DNA of 64,000 bases from an uncultured Prevotellaceae bacterium (GCA_902780635.1 CACZGH010000008.1:1-64000), one strand, 5' to 3'. Positions 9,002 through 17,560 are shown, counted from the stretch's first letter. Numbers and translations are program-made. The notes: generated by a model from the letters alone, not told the origin.

Positions 9002-10462
9002 ATGAAAAAGATATTATCAATCTTACTGATATCAGTATCGTTAAGCAGTTGTGGCGATTTTCTTGATATTCCATCAGAAACATCCCTAAGTTCAGATATT
9101 TACTATCAGTCGCAAAGCGACTTTGAGCAGGCTATTAATGGTTGTTATTCTCTCCTAAGAGGATTATACTCAGGTCAGGACGGTGCATGGGCCATGGGCG
9201 AACTTCGTTCAGATAACACTACTTATGCCTTTAATCCCAACGACAGAGGAACAATCTCTGCAGAATTTGTTAAGGACTTTATCGATGATGCCAACAATTC
9301 TGTACCTTTCAACAAATACGTTACTAATTACAGTATTATCTCTAATGTAAACTATCTGCTTGATCCGATTGACGATGTGGACTTTGACCAGACTGCCAAG
9401 AACAACATTAAAGGACAAGCATATTTCCTGAGAGCCTTGGCATATCTTGACCTTGTTCAATATTTTGGAAGTGTCCCCATGCATCTGAAACCAGTTAGAG
9501 CACTTGGCGATGCTGCACAACCTTTAGCCTCAGAGGAAGAAGTTTACGCCCAGATTATTTCTGATGCAAACCAGGCAGTAGAATTGCTTCCTGCTAAATC
9601 GTCGCAAGAAGCAGGAAGAGCAACGTCAGGAGCTGCCAATATGATTCTGGCCAATGTCTATATTAACCAAAAGAAATGGGCCGAGGCAGAAACTGCTTTA
9701 AGGAAGATTACCGGTTATGAATTGTTAGAAGATTATTCGAGTGTTTTTGAGCCTACTAATAAGAATAATGCTGAATCCATTTTCGAAGTACAATACAAAC
9801 AAGGAAATGAGGGCTTTGCCAGTTATTTCTTCTATACTTTCCTGCCACAGCCAATTACGGCTGAAGAGGCTTCTGCTGTCACTGGTATTCCAGAAATATC
9901 GCGTATTGTAGAGGGATACAATATCCCAACACCCGATATTATCGCAGCCTATGAAGAGGGCGATGTCAGAAAAGACGCTTCTGTAGGCATGCTGACTGCA
10001 CATGGTGTCAAGTACCCTTACATCAAGAAATACTGTCATTCACATGAACAGACTGGCAATACTGATGACAACTGGCCTGTATATCGCTATTCAGAAGCCC
10101 TTTTGTATATGGCAGAGGCATTAAATGAACAAGGGAATACTTCAGAGGCGGCCAAATACTTAAACAGAGTACGGAATCGAGCAGGCTTAAGTAATACAGT
10201 TGCGACAAGTCAGTCGGAAATGAGGATTGCCATCATGAACGAACGTAGGGTGGAACTGGCGTTTGAAAACAAGAGATGGCTTGACCTAATTCATTATGGT
10301 GTAGCAGAACAAGTCATGAAAGCCTATGGGCAAAGGGTGAAAGCCAATCCACAGGACTACTACTTCCCCGAAGGCTACTCAGTAGCGCCACAGTCATATA
10401 CGAACATCAGGTTGCTCTTCCCGCTTCCCGCTTCTGAGGCGACATTAACTATTTATTTCTAA
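9002..10462 (+). CDS. SusD/RagB-family surface glycan-binding lipoprotein
   Basis: The protein has 486 residues and a lipoprotein signal (lipobox 'LSSC' with Cys near residue 17). The N-terminal SusD part follows the usual pattern 'FLDIPSETSLSSDIYYQSQSDFEQAINGCYS'. Helical TPR-like segments include 'AYFLRALAYLDLVQYFGSVP', and the C-terminal half has 'YRYSEALLYMAEALNEQG' and 'MNERRVELAFENKRWLDLI', both strong family signatures. It caps the SusC barrel and captures the glycan at the cell surface. The final residues 'LLFPLPASEATLTIYF' depart from the usual SusD ending after 'LFPLP', so the last few residues may be poorly conserved. It is followed by a perfect inverted repeat before the rhamnosidase gene. 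Confidence 0.95.
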   Translation: MKKILSILLISVSLSSCGDFLDIPSETSLSSDIYYQSQSDFEQAINGCYSLLRGLYSGQDGAWAMGELRSDNTTYAFNPNDRGTISAEFVKDFIDDANNSVPFNKYVTNYSIISNVNYLLDPIDDVDFDQTAKNNIKGQAYFLRALAYLDLVQYFGSVPMHLKPVRALGDAAQPLASEEEVYAQIISDANQAVELLPAKSSQEAGRATSGAANMILANVYINQKKWAEAETALRKITGYELLEDYSSVFEPTNKNNAESIFEVQYKQGNEGFASYFFYTFLPQPITAEEASAVTGIPEISRIVEGYNIPTPDIIAAYEEGDVRKDASVGMLTAHGVKYPYIKKYCHSHEQTGNTDDNWPVYRYSEALLYMAEALNEQGNTSEAAKYLNRVRNRAGLSNTVATSQSEMRIAIMNERRVELAFENKRWLDLIHYGVAEQVMKAYGQRVKANPQDYYFPEGYSVAPQSYTNIRLLFPLPASEATLTIYF

Positions 10463-10470
10463 TAAAATAT

Positions 10471-10511
10471 AACAGTGGTCAGTCAGTTATAACAATAGAT
10501 TGACCACTGTT
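10471..10511 (+). promoter_or_regulatory. Perfect 11-bp inverted repeat between susD and the rhamnosidase gene
   Basis: AACAGTGGTCA (10471-10481) and its exact complement (10501-10511) are separated by 19 nt. No T tract follows, so this is either a weak terminator that sets the ratio of susD to the next gene, or a protein-binding site. It ends 16 nt before the likely ATG at 10528. Confidence 0.6.
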
Positions 10512-10527
10512 GTTCTCTAAATATAAA

Positions 10528-13500
10528 ATGATGGTAATAAAAACATCAGCAAAAAAAACCGTTTTAGTTTTCCTTAGCGTTCTCTTAACTAGTTTCATGA
10601 ATGCTAACGGTATCGAGATTGTCAACTTGTTGGTTGAATATGAGCATACTCCATTGGCGATAGATACGCAATATCCTCGGTTCTCATGGCAGATGATTGC
10701 CGATAAAGACATGTATGGTTGTGCGCAAACAGCCTACCGTATTGTAGTGAATGATGAAAATGGTCAACAGGTATGGGACAGCGGAAAAGTTGATGACGCC
10801 AAGTCGCTTAACATCATCTATGATGGAGACAAACTAAAGCCAACGACCCGGTACAATTGGCAACTTGATGTATGGGATCAAGAGAATCACATCCATCACG
10901 CATCGTCATGGTTTGAGACGAGTTTGATGACAGATAGCGACAAGGACGATGCATGGGGCGGGGCACAATGGATAGGAACCAAAGAGACCGACCAATATCT
11001 TTACTCCCATTATCTGCCCGTGTTCAGACTTGCATATACTGTCCGCCTAGACAAGCGCACACGCTCCACACACGCTTCCATACTATACGGTTGCAACGAT
11101 GAAAGACTTATGGAGCCCGGTGGGAATATCTGGCACCTCAGTGCTAAACGAGACTCATCCTACGTCCGAGTAGAACTTAATATAGATAAGGCTTTAGATG
11201 GCGGTAACGCCGTCGTTTCCATCTACAGACAGGGTTATCATCCAAAGGAAATCGGGGAGTGCCTAATAGTCAAATATACTGTGCCTGAGAAAGTTATCAA
11301 TAAGGCTAACATGTATGACCAGCATCGTGTCTCTATCGCTTCTAATCTCGGGGACACCAAAATTGAAATAGATGACAATGAGATTGGTACTTTCAATCTA
11401 AATCCGTTGGGAAAGGGAGGTGATTTCATTGCCTTTCCTGTAGTAGGTGATGTCGGCATTTCATTGGAGAAGGGACAGAAAGTTCAATTCTCTGAATTCG
11501 AAATATCTAATTACAGAAGCCCAGGAAACACGATTGCCAATATCCCAGAACTGGAGAATTCTTTCTCGGGAGGGAGACAAGGTCATATCATTGTGATTAA
11601 TCCTTCTAAGAATGGAATGCCGATGTTGAGGAGTGGCTTTGAGATTAGTAAGGAGATTGCCTGTGCAAGACTATACGTGACAGCGAGAGGTGTCTACGAC
11701 TTCTATGTCAATGGCAGCAGAATAGGGACAGACTACCTCAACCCAGGCATAACGCAGTATAATAAGACGCATCTGTACCAGACATTCGATATCACGCAAT
11801 ATCTTACAAAAGGGTGGAATGCCGTGGGAGCCATCCTCGGTGAAGGCTGGTGGAGTGGTGGCGCAACCTATGAGGGACAGAATTGGAATTACTTTGGCGA
11901 CCGACTTTCACTATTGGCTCAAATCCACGTGAGGTTTACTGACGGTAGCACCATGAATATTGTCAGTAATCCTGAGCATTGGAAATATTCAACAGATGGG
12001 CCAGTTCGTTATGGTAGTCTTTTCCAGGGAGAGGTGTATGATGCCAGACGGGAGAGTGCTGAATGGGCATACCCTAAATATGATGATAGCAGATGGCAGC
12101 AAACTGTCGCAATACCTCTGGAAGGACATGTCAGTTCTGCCACATGGGGGAATGGATCAGCTACAGATGATTATAGCGATTTCCACTTGATATCTCAGTC
12201 TGGTCAGACCATCCGTCAGTACACGCGACTAAATGCCATTTCAGTGAATGAACTCAGGCCTCATGTCTATATCTATGACATGGGACAGAATATGGTAGGT
12301 GTGCCCGACATCCGCCTGTCAGGACTGAAGCCTGGCACCAAAGTTAAAATCAGATATGCAGAAGTGCTTTACCCCAAACATATGCCTGAATATTCGGCAA
12401 ACAATGGCGAGTTGATGCTAGAGAACATCAGGGCAGCGATGGCACAAGATATTTATATCGCAAAAGGTGGTGAAGAACGGTTTTCCCCCCGATTTACGAA
12501 TCATGGATACAGGTATCTTGAGATTACTGGTATAGATCATGCCCTGCCCCTGGCAGATGTCAATGGCATCGTACTGAGTTCCATAGACAAATTGAATGCA
12601 TATTATGTGACGTCTGATTCTCTCGTAAATCGTCTATGGCAGAACATCAAGTGGTCAACATTGGGCAATTTTGTTTCTATTCCTACTGACTGTCCCCAGA
12701 GAAATGAGAGATTGGGATGGGCTGGAGATATATCTGTATTCTCCAGAACGGCTACTTATATGGCTCAGTTGCCACAGTTCTTGCGCCGTTACTTGAGGGC
12801 TATGCGCGATGTGCAGCGTGGAGATGGGAGAATGCCGGACATAGCACCTCTTGGAGGAGGTTTTGGCGGATTGCTTTGGGGAAGTGCCAGTATCACCGTT
12901 GCCTGGGAAAGTTACCAACAATACGCTGACACTCTCATGCTTTCAGAACATTACGATGCGATGAGAAGGTACATAGATTACATTCTCTCAAATACCATAG
13001 ACGTAGAGACTGGTATTATCGTGCAAGACAGATCATGGGGAGATTTGGGTGACTGGCTTGGGCTAGAGGACGAGAAAAACGACAAGTCGCTTTTCTGGGA
13101 ATGTTATCTCATTTATGATCTCGGCCTCATGCAGCGCATTGCTACGATATTAGGAGAAAAGAAAGATGCAGAACGCTATGCCAATATCTATAACCAACGC
13201 AAAGCTTTCTTCGTAAAAACTTATCTTCGACCATCAGACTTTAAAACCATATCGTCTGGCTTCGGGAACCAACCAAAGGGTGAGCTGGTCGACACACAGA
13301 CTTCCTATGTATTACCGCTTGCCTTAGGTGTTCTGGGAGGCGATACAGCCCAATGTGTAGCCAGTAATTTGAAGTGCGCTATAGAGCGTAAAGGTATAAT
13401 GGATGACGGTCGGCAAAGTCCACCATTCTCACTCCTGACAGGTTTCATAGGTACTTCTTGGATTAGCAAGGCGTTATCAGATGCCGGATATGACGAAACA

Positions 13501-13962
13501 GCATACAGACTTCTGCTTCAACAAGAATACCCTTCATGGCTATATCCTGTCACTCAAGGTGCCACTACAATTTGGGAACGTCTCAATTCCTATACACATA
13601 AAGACGGATTTGGAGGGAACAACAGAATGAACTCTTTCAATCACTACTCATTCGGAGCAGTGGGGGCATGGATGTACAACTATTCTCTTGGGATTCAACG
13701 GGATGAACTATCTCCTGGATTCAAGCATTTCATCATCAAGCCTTCTGCTGATCCTACAGGGAAGATGGTATGGGCAAAAGGATATTATGACTCCATGTAT
13801 GGACGTATAGAAAGCAGTTGGGAGAGAGTTGCCGATGGCATTTCATATCGTTTTACGATTCCAGCAAATACCACAGCGACTCTTTATCTTGGGAATAAGG
13901 AAATCGAACTCTCGTCTGGAAGTTTTCATTTCAAGACGGTTAACGGCATCTTAATGGAATAA
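10528..13962 (+). CDS. Secreted alpha-L-rhamnosidase (GH78)
   Basis: From the ATG at 10528 the protein has 1144 residues. The frame extends to a TTG at 10510, but that lies in the inverted repeat. A signal peptide covers about 1-26. The N-terminal module starts 'LLVEYEHTPLAIDTQYPRFSWQM', the classic GH78 opening. A beta-sandwich insert covers about 140-365, followed by the rhamnosidase N domain (about 385-570, 'ARLYVTARGVYDFYVNGSRIG') and the (alpha/alpha)6 catalytic domain. The acid motif 'PQRNERLGWAGD' is near residue 727 and the second catalytic Glu, in 'TTIWERLNSY', is near 1015. The C-terminal beta domain ends the protein. It should remove alpha-L-rhamnose from rhamnogalacturonan or similar glycans, probably in the periplasm. 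Confidence 0.95.
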   Translation: MMVIKTSAKKTVLVFLSVLLTSFMNANGIEIVNLLVEYEHTPLAIDTQYPRFSWQMIADKDMYGCAQTAYRIVVNDENGQQVWDSGKVDDAKSLNIIYDGDKLKPTTRYNWQLDVWDQENHIHHASSWFETSLMTDSDKDDAWGGAQWIGTKETDQYLYSHYLPVFRLAYTVRLDKRTRSTHASILYGCNDERLMEPGGNIWHLSAKRDSSYVRVELNIDKALDGGNAVVSIYRQGYHPKEIGECLIVKYTVPEKVINKANMYDQHRVSIASNLGDTKIEIDDNEIGTFNLNPLGKGGDFIAFPVVGDVGISLEKGQKVQFSEFEISNYRSPGNTIANIPELENSFSGGRQGHIIVINPSKNGMPMLRSGFEISKEIACARLYVTARGVYDFYVNGSRIGTDYLNPGITQYNKTHLYQTFDITQYLTKGWNAVGAILGEGWWSGGATYEGQNWNYFGDRLSLLAQIHVRFTDGSTMNIVSNPEHWKYSTDGPVRYGSLFQGEVYDARRESAEWAYPKYDDSRWQQTVAIPLEGHVSSATWGNGSATDDYSDFHLISQSGQTIRQYTRLNAISVNELRPHVYIYDMGQNMVGVPDIRLSGLKPGTKVKIRYAEVLYPKHMPEYSANNGELMLENIRAAMAQDIYIAKGGEERFSPRFTNHGYRYLEITGIDHALPLADVNGIVLSSIDKLNAYYVTSDSLVNRLWQNIKWSTLGNFVSIPTDCPQRNERLGWAGDISVFSRTATYMAQLPQFLRRYLRAMRDVQRGDGRMPDIAPLGGGFGGLLWGSASITVAWESYQQYADTLMLSEHYDAMRRYIDYILSNTIDVETGIIVQDRSWGDLGDWLGLEDEKNDKSLFWECYLIYDLGLMQRIATILGEKKDAERYANIYNQRKAFFVKTYLRPSDFKTISSGFGNQPKGELVDTQTSYVLPLALGVLGGDTAQCVASNLKCAIERKGIMDDGRQSPPFSLLTGFIGTSWISKALSDAGYDETAYRLLLQQEYPSWLYPVTQGATTIWERLNSYTHKDGFGGNNRMNSFNHYSFGAVGAWMYNYSLGIQRDELSPGFKHFIIKPSADPTGKMVWAKGYYDSMYGRIESSWERVADGISYRFTIPANTTATLYLGNKEIELSSGSFHFKTVNGILME

Positions 13963-14013
13963 ATACTTGTCAATTATTGGTGTCCGCTAAACTTTTTTTG
14001 AATCAGGTAGGAA

Positions 14014-14040
14014 GTCGGGTCTCCGAGCCCGACATTTTTT
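14014..14040 (+). terminator. Terminator after the rhamnosidase gene
   Basis: GTCGGG (14014-14019) and CCCGAC (14028-14033) form a GC-rich stem with the 8-nt loop TCTCCGAG, followed by ATTTTTT. A second inverted copy lies downstream, so the pair may be a mobile palindromic repeat used as a terminator. Confidence 0.65.
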
Positions 14041-14189
14041 ATGATGAATATGCGGGCTTGGAGGTCCGCACTTCTTTGCAAAAAACGTGGTTTTTCTTTC
14101 CTCTTGCGACAGGTTCTGAGGTGTTTGGGCACTTTGTCGCAACAAAAGAGGTGTGTCGCAAGGACGTGAGGGGAAAATCAGGAAAAAAG

Positions 14190-14220
14190 TTGCAGACAGA
14201 CAAAAAGAGGCTTAACTTTG
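14190..14220 (+). promoter_or_regulatory. Promoter of the small PepSY-like gene
   Basis: TTG at 14190-14192 and TAACTTTG at 14213-14220 are 20 nt apart, matching the Bacteroidota consensus. The start codon is 74 nt downstream. Confidence 0.7.
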
Positions 14221-14293
14221 TAATGTCAAAAGTAACAAACATGCCTTTCTGACATCAAAATAAAGAAAAGACAATAACAAAAAAAATACAATT

Positions 14294-14569
14294 ATGAAAA
14301 AGTCAAAAATTATCCTCGCGTCAATCGTTGGTCTGATGATCGCCGGAGCAGCAATCACTATTGACATTGTTGGTGAAGATCGTATCATCCCAGTGGAGAG
14401 CTTGCCAGCAGCAGTCAAGACATACGTGCAAAACAATTTCCCCAACAGCAACATCGCATACGCCAAGAAAGAGAACGAAATCATCCGAACCAAATATAAG
14501 GTGGGTTTGAGTGACGGCTTCGAATTGGAGTTTGACGGCAACGGAATGCTTACAGACTTTGATGACTAA
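14294..14569 (+). CDS. Small exported PepSY-like protein
   Basis: This 91-residue protein has an N-terminal signal or membrane segment (4-24, 'SKIILASIVGLMIAGAAITI'). It then has one PepSY-like/BLIP-like repeat (about 33-91): 'LPAAVKTYVQNNFPNSNIAYAKKE...YKVGLSDGFELEFDGNGMLTDFDD' in outline. Family members in Bacteroidota usually carry two such repeats in about 150 residues, so this is a single-repeat form. The cellular role of the family is not established; binding and inhibition of a partner protein is a guess from the fold. It stands alone between a good promoter and a good terminator. Confidence 0.8.
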   Translation: MKKSKIILASIVGLMIAGAAITIDIVGEDRIIPVESLPAAVKTYVQNNFPNSNIAYAKKENEIIRTKYKVGLSDGFELEFDGNGMLTDFDD

Positions 14570-14591
14570 AACTAGTAAATTGAAAATTAAG

Positions 14592-14622
14592 AAAGGGCAG
14601 GGAATCATTTCCTGCCCTTTTT
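14592..14622 (+). terminator. Intrinsic terminator after the PepSY-like gene
   Basis: AAAGGGCAGG (14592-14601) pairs with CCTGCCCTTT (14611-14620), followed by further T. It lies 22 nt after the stop. Confidence 0.88.
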
Positions 14623-14725
14623 CATGATTCATCGTCAAAGGTAAATGGTGTGACCTAAATGTGATCTATTGTTGAAAAACAAAAAGCCAACCGCATTGGA
14701 AATCAAAGAGTTGGCAATTATTTAA

Positions 14726-14976
14726 GTGATCCCGTTGAATTGATTGCATCTATCCCGTAGGCTGGCGCCAGCCATCCTACAAAGTAAAAAGGAGCCTTAA
14801 ATATTTGAAAGCAAGCTTTCATATTTAATTCTCCTTTTTCCTTCGTGATCCCGTTGGGATTGCATATCCCTGTAGGCTGGCGCCAGCCATCCTACAAAAT
14901 CCAAAGAGTCCTGAAGAATTTGAAAACAAGTTTTCATTCTTCAGAACTCTTTGTCTTTCGTGATCCCGTTGGGATT
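14726..14976. repeat. Tandem units carrying copies of the tRNA-Arg 3' end and hairpins
   Basis: The tRNA tail GTGATCCCGTTGGGATT (14960-14976) occurs again exactly at 14845-14861 and in part (first 12 nt) at 14726. The copies are 119 and 115 nt apart. The first two copies are each followed by the palindrome GGCTGGCGCCAGCC inside a GTAGG...CCTAC context (about 14757-14780 and 14871-14894). Each unit then carries a large hairpin (14786-14839 and 14902-14953). The two hairpins differ in sequence but keep pairing, for example GAAAGC/GCTTTC against GAAAAC/GTTTTC. Confidence 0.85.
14902..14953 (-). terminator. Large hairpin downstream of tRNA-Arg
   Basis: CAAAGAGTCCTGAAGAA and TTCTTCAGAACTCTTTG form a nearly complete stem with the inner pairing GAAAAC/GTTTTC. 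It lies 8 nt beyond the 3' end of the tRNA on the minus strand and probably ends its transcript. A similar hairpin is at 14786-14839. Confidence 0.6.
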
Positions 14977-15034
14977 CAAACCCAAGACCTTCAGAACCGG
15001 AATCTGACGCTCTATTCAGCTAAGCTACGGGACC
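14961..15034 (-). tRNA. tRNA-Arg (anticodon CCG)
   Basis: The 74-nt minus-strand sequence starts GGTCCCG and ends CGGGATC plus discriminator A. It folds into a complete cloverleaf: D arm GCTT...GAGC, anticodon stem TCAGA/TCTGA with loop TTCCGGT (anticodon CCG), and T stem TTGGG/CCCAA with loop TTTGAAT. CCA is not encoded. It lies downstream of the CE15-GH5 gene on the same strand. Confidence 0.93.
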
Positions 15035-15109
15035 ATCTTTTGTAAAGCGGTTGCAAAAATACACAATTATCCCGACACCCACAAATTTTGGCCGAGAAAA
15101 GAGCCCAAA

Positions 15110-17353
15110 TTATTTCACACCTTCCATGAGGGCATCCACGATTTCCGGTTCGCTCCAACTGACGGTGGCCCGGTCGAGCAGTCCCATCCACCACACCAGT
15201 GTGATGCCACGGCGCTTGCACTCGCTTGATACCAAACGGGCAAATTTCACACGCTCTGGCGTGTTTTTCTTGTCGAAAGCGGCAATCTCGCCGATGATGA
15301 CAGGCACACCTAAGCGGTCGAAATGATCAGCCACACGATTGATGACCTTGCGCGAGATTTTCTGATATTTCTTCGTGTAGACGGTGGGCTTGTGCTCCGG
15401 GAAGCAAAACTCCTGCGGGTCGTAGAAATGCACTTCACCGATGAGGTGATGCTCGTGGAGGTCTTTGGGCAGACGGTAGGCGTTGAGGGTGGTCTTGCCG
15501 CCATTGGCGCTGTAGGTGGTCACAATCAGGTTGCGCCACTCATTGTTGCCACCAGTGCCACGCACGGCATCGACAAAGTCTTGTGCCAGCGCATTGGCTG
15601 CCTCATAGTTGGCGGGGGTGGTGCTGTTCCAGTGACCGTCTTTGTCGAGCATCTCATTGTAGCCCTCAAACAGCAGACGCTCGCCGTAAGGCTCAAAACG
15701 CTCCGCAATTTGCTGCCACAACGCTTTCAGTCGTTTGCTGATTTCAGGATAGCGCTCCGGGTCGGCGTTGAGCCATCCGTGAGTGCCCGTGTCATGATGC
15801 ACATTCAGGATGCAGTACATCCCCTCGTCCATCACATAATTGACGATCTGGCCCACACGGCGCAGCCATGCCGGGTCGATGCGGTTGTCTTTGTCCAAAT
15901 GCTTCTCCCAGGTGACAGGGATGCGGATGCAGTTGAAACCTCTCTCCTTGAAAGCGTGGATCATCTGGCGGGTGGTGACAGGCTGGCGCCAGCTGGTCTC
16001 AAAGTCGGTGGGAGTGACACACACCGTGTCGCGTTTGCCGGTAGCGTCGAGGGTATTGCCTAAATTCCAACCGATCTTCATGTTGTCCACTGACTGTCGG
16101 GCCGACTCCCATGCCGCACCCGGTGTCTCGCGGAGCCATTTGCCCAGGTCGGTCTTGCCTTTGAAGTCAGGTGCGATGGCGACATTCGCTGTGTTGACAT
16201 CCTCCTCCAACAGGAAACGGCTGATAAATGCCTTGACCTCCGGATACTGGCTCTCGTGCAGTCGGCAGTGGGGATGACCGCTGACGATGGAGTAGCCCAC
16301 ACGGTCGGCGATGCCATACTGTTGCCACACTTTTGATGCGGCCTCGATGGAAACATAGGCCGACTCGTCGGCAAGCCACTTGTAGTCGGGGTTGCCGAGT
16401 ATCAGCAAAGCACGTGGACAGACCATCGCGCACAATTCATGCCGGTCGTGAGGGAGACGGAACGTCTTCTCCTCGGCGAAGTCAGTGCGCATACTCTCTT
16501 TGAACCAATGGTAGTCGGTGCGGTCGAGGCTCTCCACACTGTCGAGCATATTTGACACACGCCAGGCTGCCGCGCCACCGCCGCCGGGCTCCTGCGCGAT
16601 GGTCAGGGCGACACGCTCGTCGAAAGCGCCGCAGAAGAGGGCCATCTTGCCTGCATACGAACAACCGGTGACACCGATGTGGCGCGTGTCGATACGGGTG
16701 ACTTCTTCTCCTAGTAGCTGAAGGCCGTCGATCAGACGACTCAGACCCCAGGCCCATTCGCTGTAGGCACCGTTGTCTTTGAGTTCTGGATACAGACGGT
16801 CGAAGTCGTGTTCGCCACGTTCGTGGTGCTTGCCCCATTGGCCGTAGTCGTTCACCTGTTTCTCATGAAAGGTCATGGTGGCGATGGGCATGTCTTCCAA
16901 CAAGGGGCGGGGCAGGGAGATCATGCTGGTGCCGATGAGCACGGGGTAGGGGGCCTTCCCCGTCTTCGGGTATCGGATGTGCGACTTCAGCGTGAGGCTT
17001 TCGCCATGGTGCGTCACCTCTACGATGAGGGTGTCGCCATCCATTCGGGCAGCCACCTCCTCGGCGGGCACAAGGGGTTTGGTGCCTATCTCGTAGTGTT
17101 GTATCTCAGCGGCGATCTCGTTGCGCCTGCGCTCCCAGTCGCTGAATTGCAGGGCACGGCCACTGCCATCGCACCACTGAAGAGGGTCGCGAAGCGAATA
17201 GACAGGGGGCAACTCGCTGGCGGACGGCATGGCAGGAGCTGTGTAGTGTGCACCAGTGTTCTCATGGTCGTAGACCAGGGGGATGCGCTCTTGAGCTTGG
17301 GCCATCATGGACAGCATGATGAAGGACAGTAGGGAGAAGAAGGCTTTTTTCAT
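15110..17353 (-). CDS. Secreted bifunctional enzyme: CE15 glucuronoyl esterase-like plus GH5 glycoside hydrolase
   Basis: This 747-residue protein has a signal peptide (1-20, ending AQAQ). Residues 25-395 form a CE15-type alpha/beta hydrolase, with the nucleophile motif 'GCSYAG' (Ser near 232), 'EPGGGG' after it, and a likely catalytic His in 'SGHPHC' (near 360). Residues 425-745 are a GH5 TIM barrel that opens 'NMKIGWNLGNTLDATG'. Its acid/base Glu is in 'FEGYNEML' (near 567) and its nucleophile Glu in 'VIIGEIAAF' (near 689). CE15 enzymes cut ester links between glucuronate and lignin or other alcohols; GH5 enzymes cut beta-glucans, mannans or xylan-related chains. Together they suggest attack on decorated plant hemicellulose. 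The exact GH5 substrate is not readable from sequence alone. The gene stands alone with its own promoter. Confidence 0.9.
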   Translation of the reverse strand: MKKAFFSLLSFIMLSMMAQAQERIPLVYDHENTGAHYTAPAMPSASELPPVYSLRDPLQWCDGSGRALQFSDWERRRNEIAAEIQHYEIGTKPLVPAEEVAARMDGDTLIVEVTHHGESLTLKSHIRYPKTGKAPYPVLIGTSMISLPRPLLEDMPIATMTFHEKQVNDYGQWGKHHERGEHDFDRLYPELKDNGAYSEWAWGLSRLIDGLQLLGEEVTRIDTRHIGVTGCSYAGKMALFCGAFDERVALTIAQEPGGGGAAAWRVSNMLDSVESLDRTDYHWFKESMRTDFAEEKTFRLPHDRHELCAMVCPRALLILGNPDYKWLADESAYVSIEAASKVWQQYGIADRVGYSIVSGHPHCRLHESQYPEVKAFISRFLLEEDVNTANVAIAPDFKGKTDLGKWLRETPGAAWESARQSVDNMKIGWNLGNTLDATGKRDTVCVTPTDFETSWRQPVTTRQMIHAFKERGFNCIRIPVTWEKHLDKDNRIDPAWLRRVGQIVNYVMDEGMYCILNVHHDTGTHGWLNADPERYPEISKRLKALWQQIAERFEPYGERLLFEGYNEMLDKDGHWNSTTPANYEAANALAQDFVDAVRGTGGNNEWRNLIVTTYSANGGKTTLNAYRLPKDLHEHHLIGEVHFYDPQEFCFPEHKPTVYTKKYQKISRKVINRVADHFDRLGVPVIIGEIAAFDKKNTPERVKFARLVSSECKRRGITLVWWMGLLDRATVSWSEPEIVDALMEGVK

Positions 17354-17386
17354 GTCTGATAGATATAGGATGGGTTAATTCTTGTA

Positions 17387-17417
17387 CAAATATAGGTTTT
17401 TTCTTCGGATTATTCAA
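17387..17417 (-). promoter_or_regulatory. Promoter of the CE15-GH5 gene
   Basis: On the minus strand TTG (17417-17415) and TATATTTG (17394-17387) are 20 nt apart; the start codon lies 33 nt downstream. Confidence 0.7.
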
Positions 17418-17560
17418 TGTTTTATCCTTTTTTCTTTCAATTCAAGAAGGAAAAACCATTTTGTTTGTTGAAAAAATGGTTGGAATGGGATTGTTGAAGT
17501 GTCAAAATGTCGCTGTTTTTATGATTTTACTTACTTTTTGTATAAATTTTCCGTTTTTTC

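Larger units (their letters stand above)
13963..14293. other. 331-nt intergenic region after the pectin locus
   Basis: No convincing gene is present. It holds the terminator hairpin at 14014-14040, an imperfect inverted copy of that hairpin at about 14052-14069 (GCGGGC...GTCCGC), about 100 nt without recognisable structure, and the promoter at 14190-14220. Confidence 0.6.
14570..15109. other. 540-nt intergenic region with terminator, tRNA-tail repeats and tRNA-Arg
   Basis: No protein gene is supported. In order it holds the terminator (14592-14622), a hairpin GCCAAC...GTTGGC (14686-14715), two copies of the tRNA 3' end with palindromes and large hairpins (14726-14953), and tRNA-Arg (14961-15034). 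The last 75 nt before the CE15-GH5 stop show nothing clear. Confidence 0.7.

Noticed and set aside
13977..14252. 91-codon ORF on the plus strand
   Set aside because: It runs across a terminator hairpin and the promoter of the next gene and encodes no recognisable protein.
14845..15045. 66-codon ORF on the plus strand
   Set aside because: It covers the tRNA-tail repeat and overlaps tRNA-Arg on the opposite strand; it is a by-product of the repeat.
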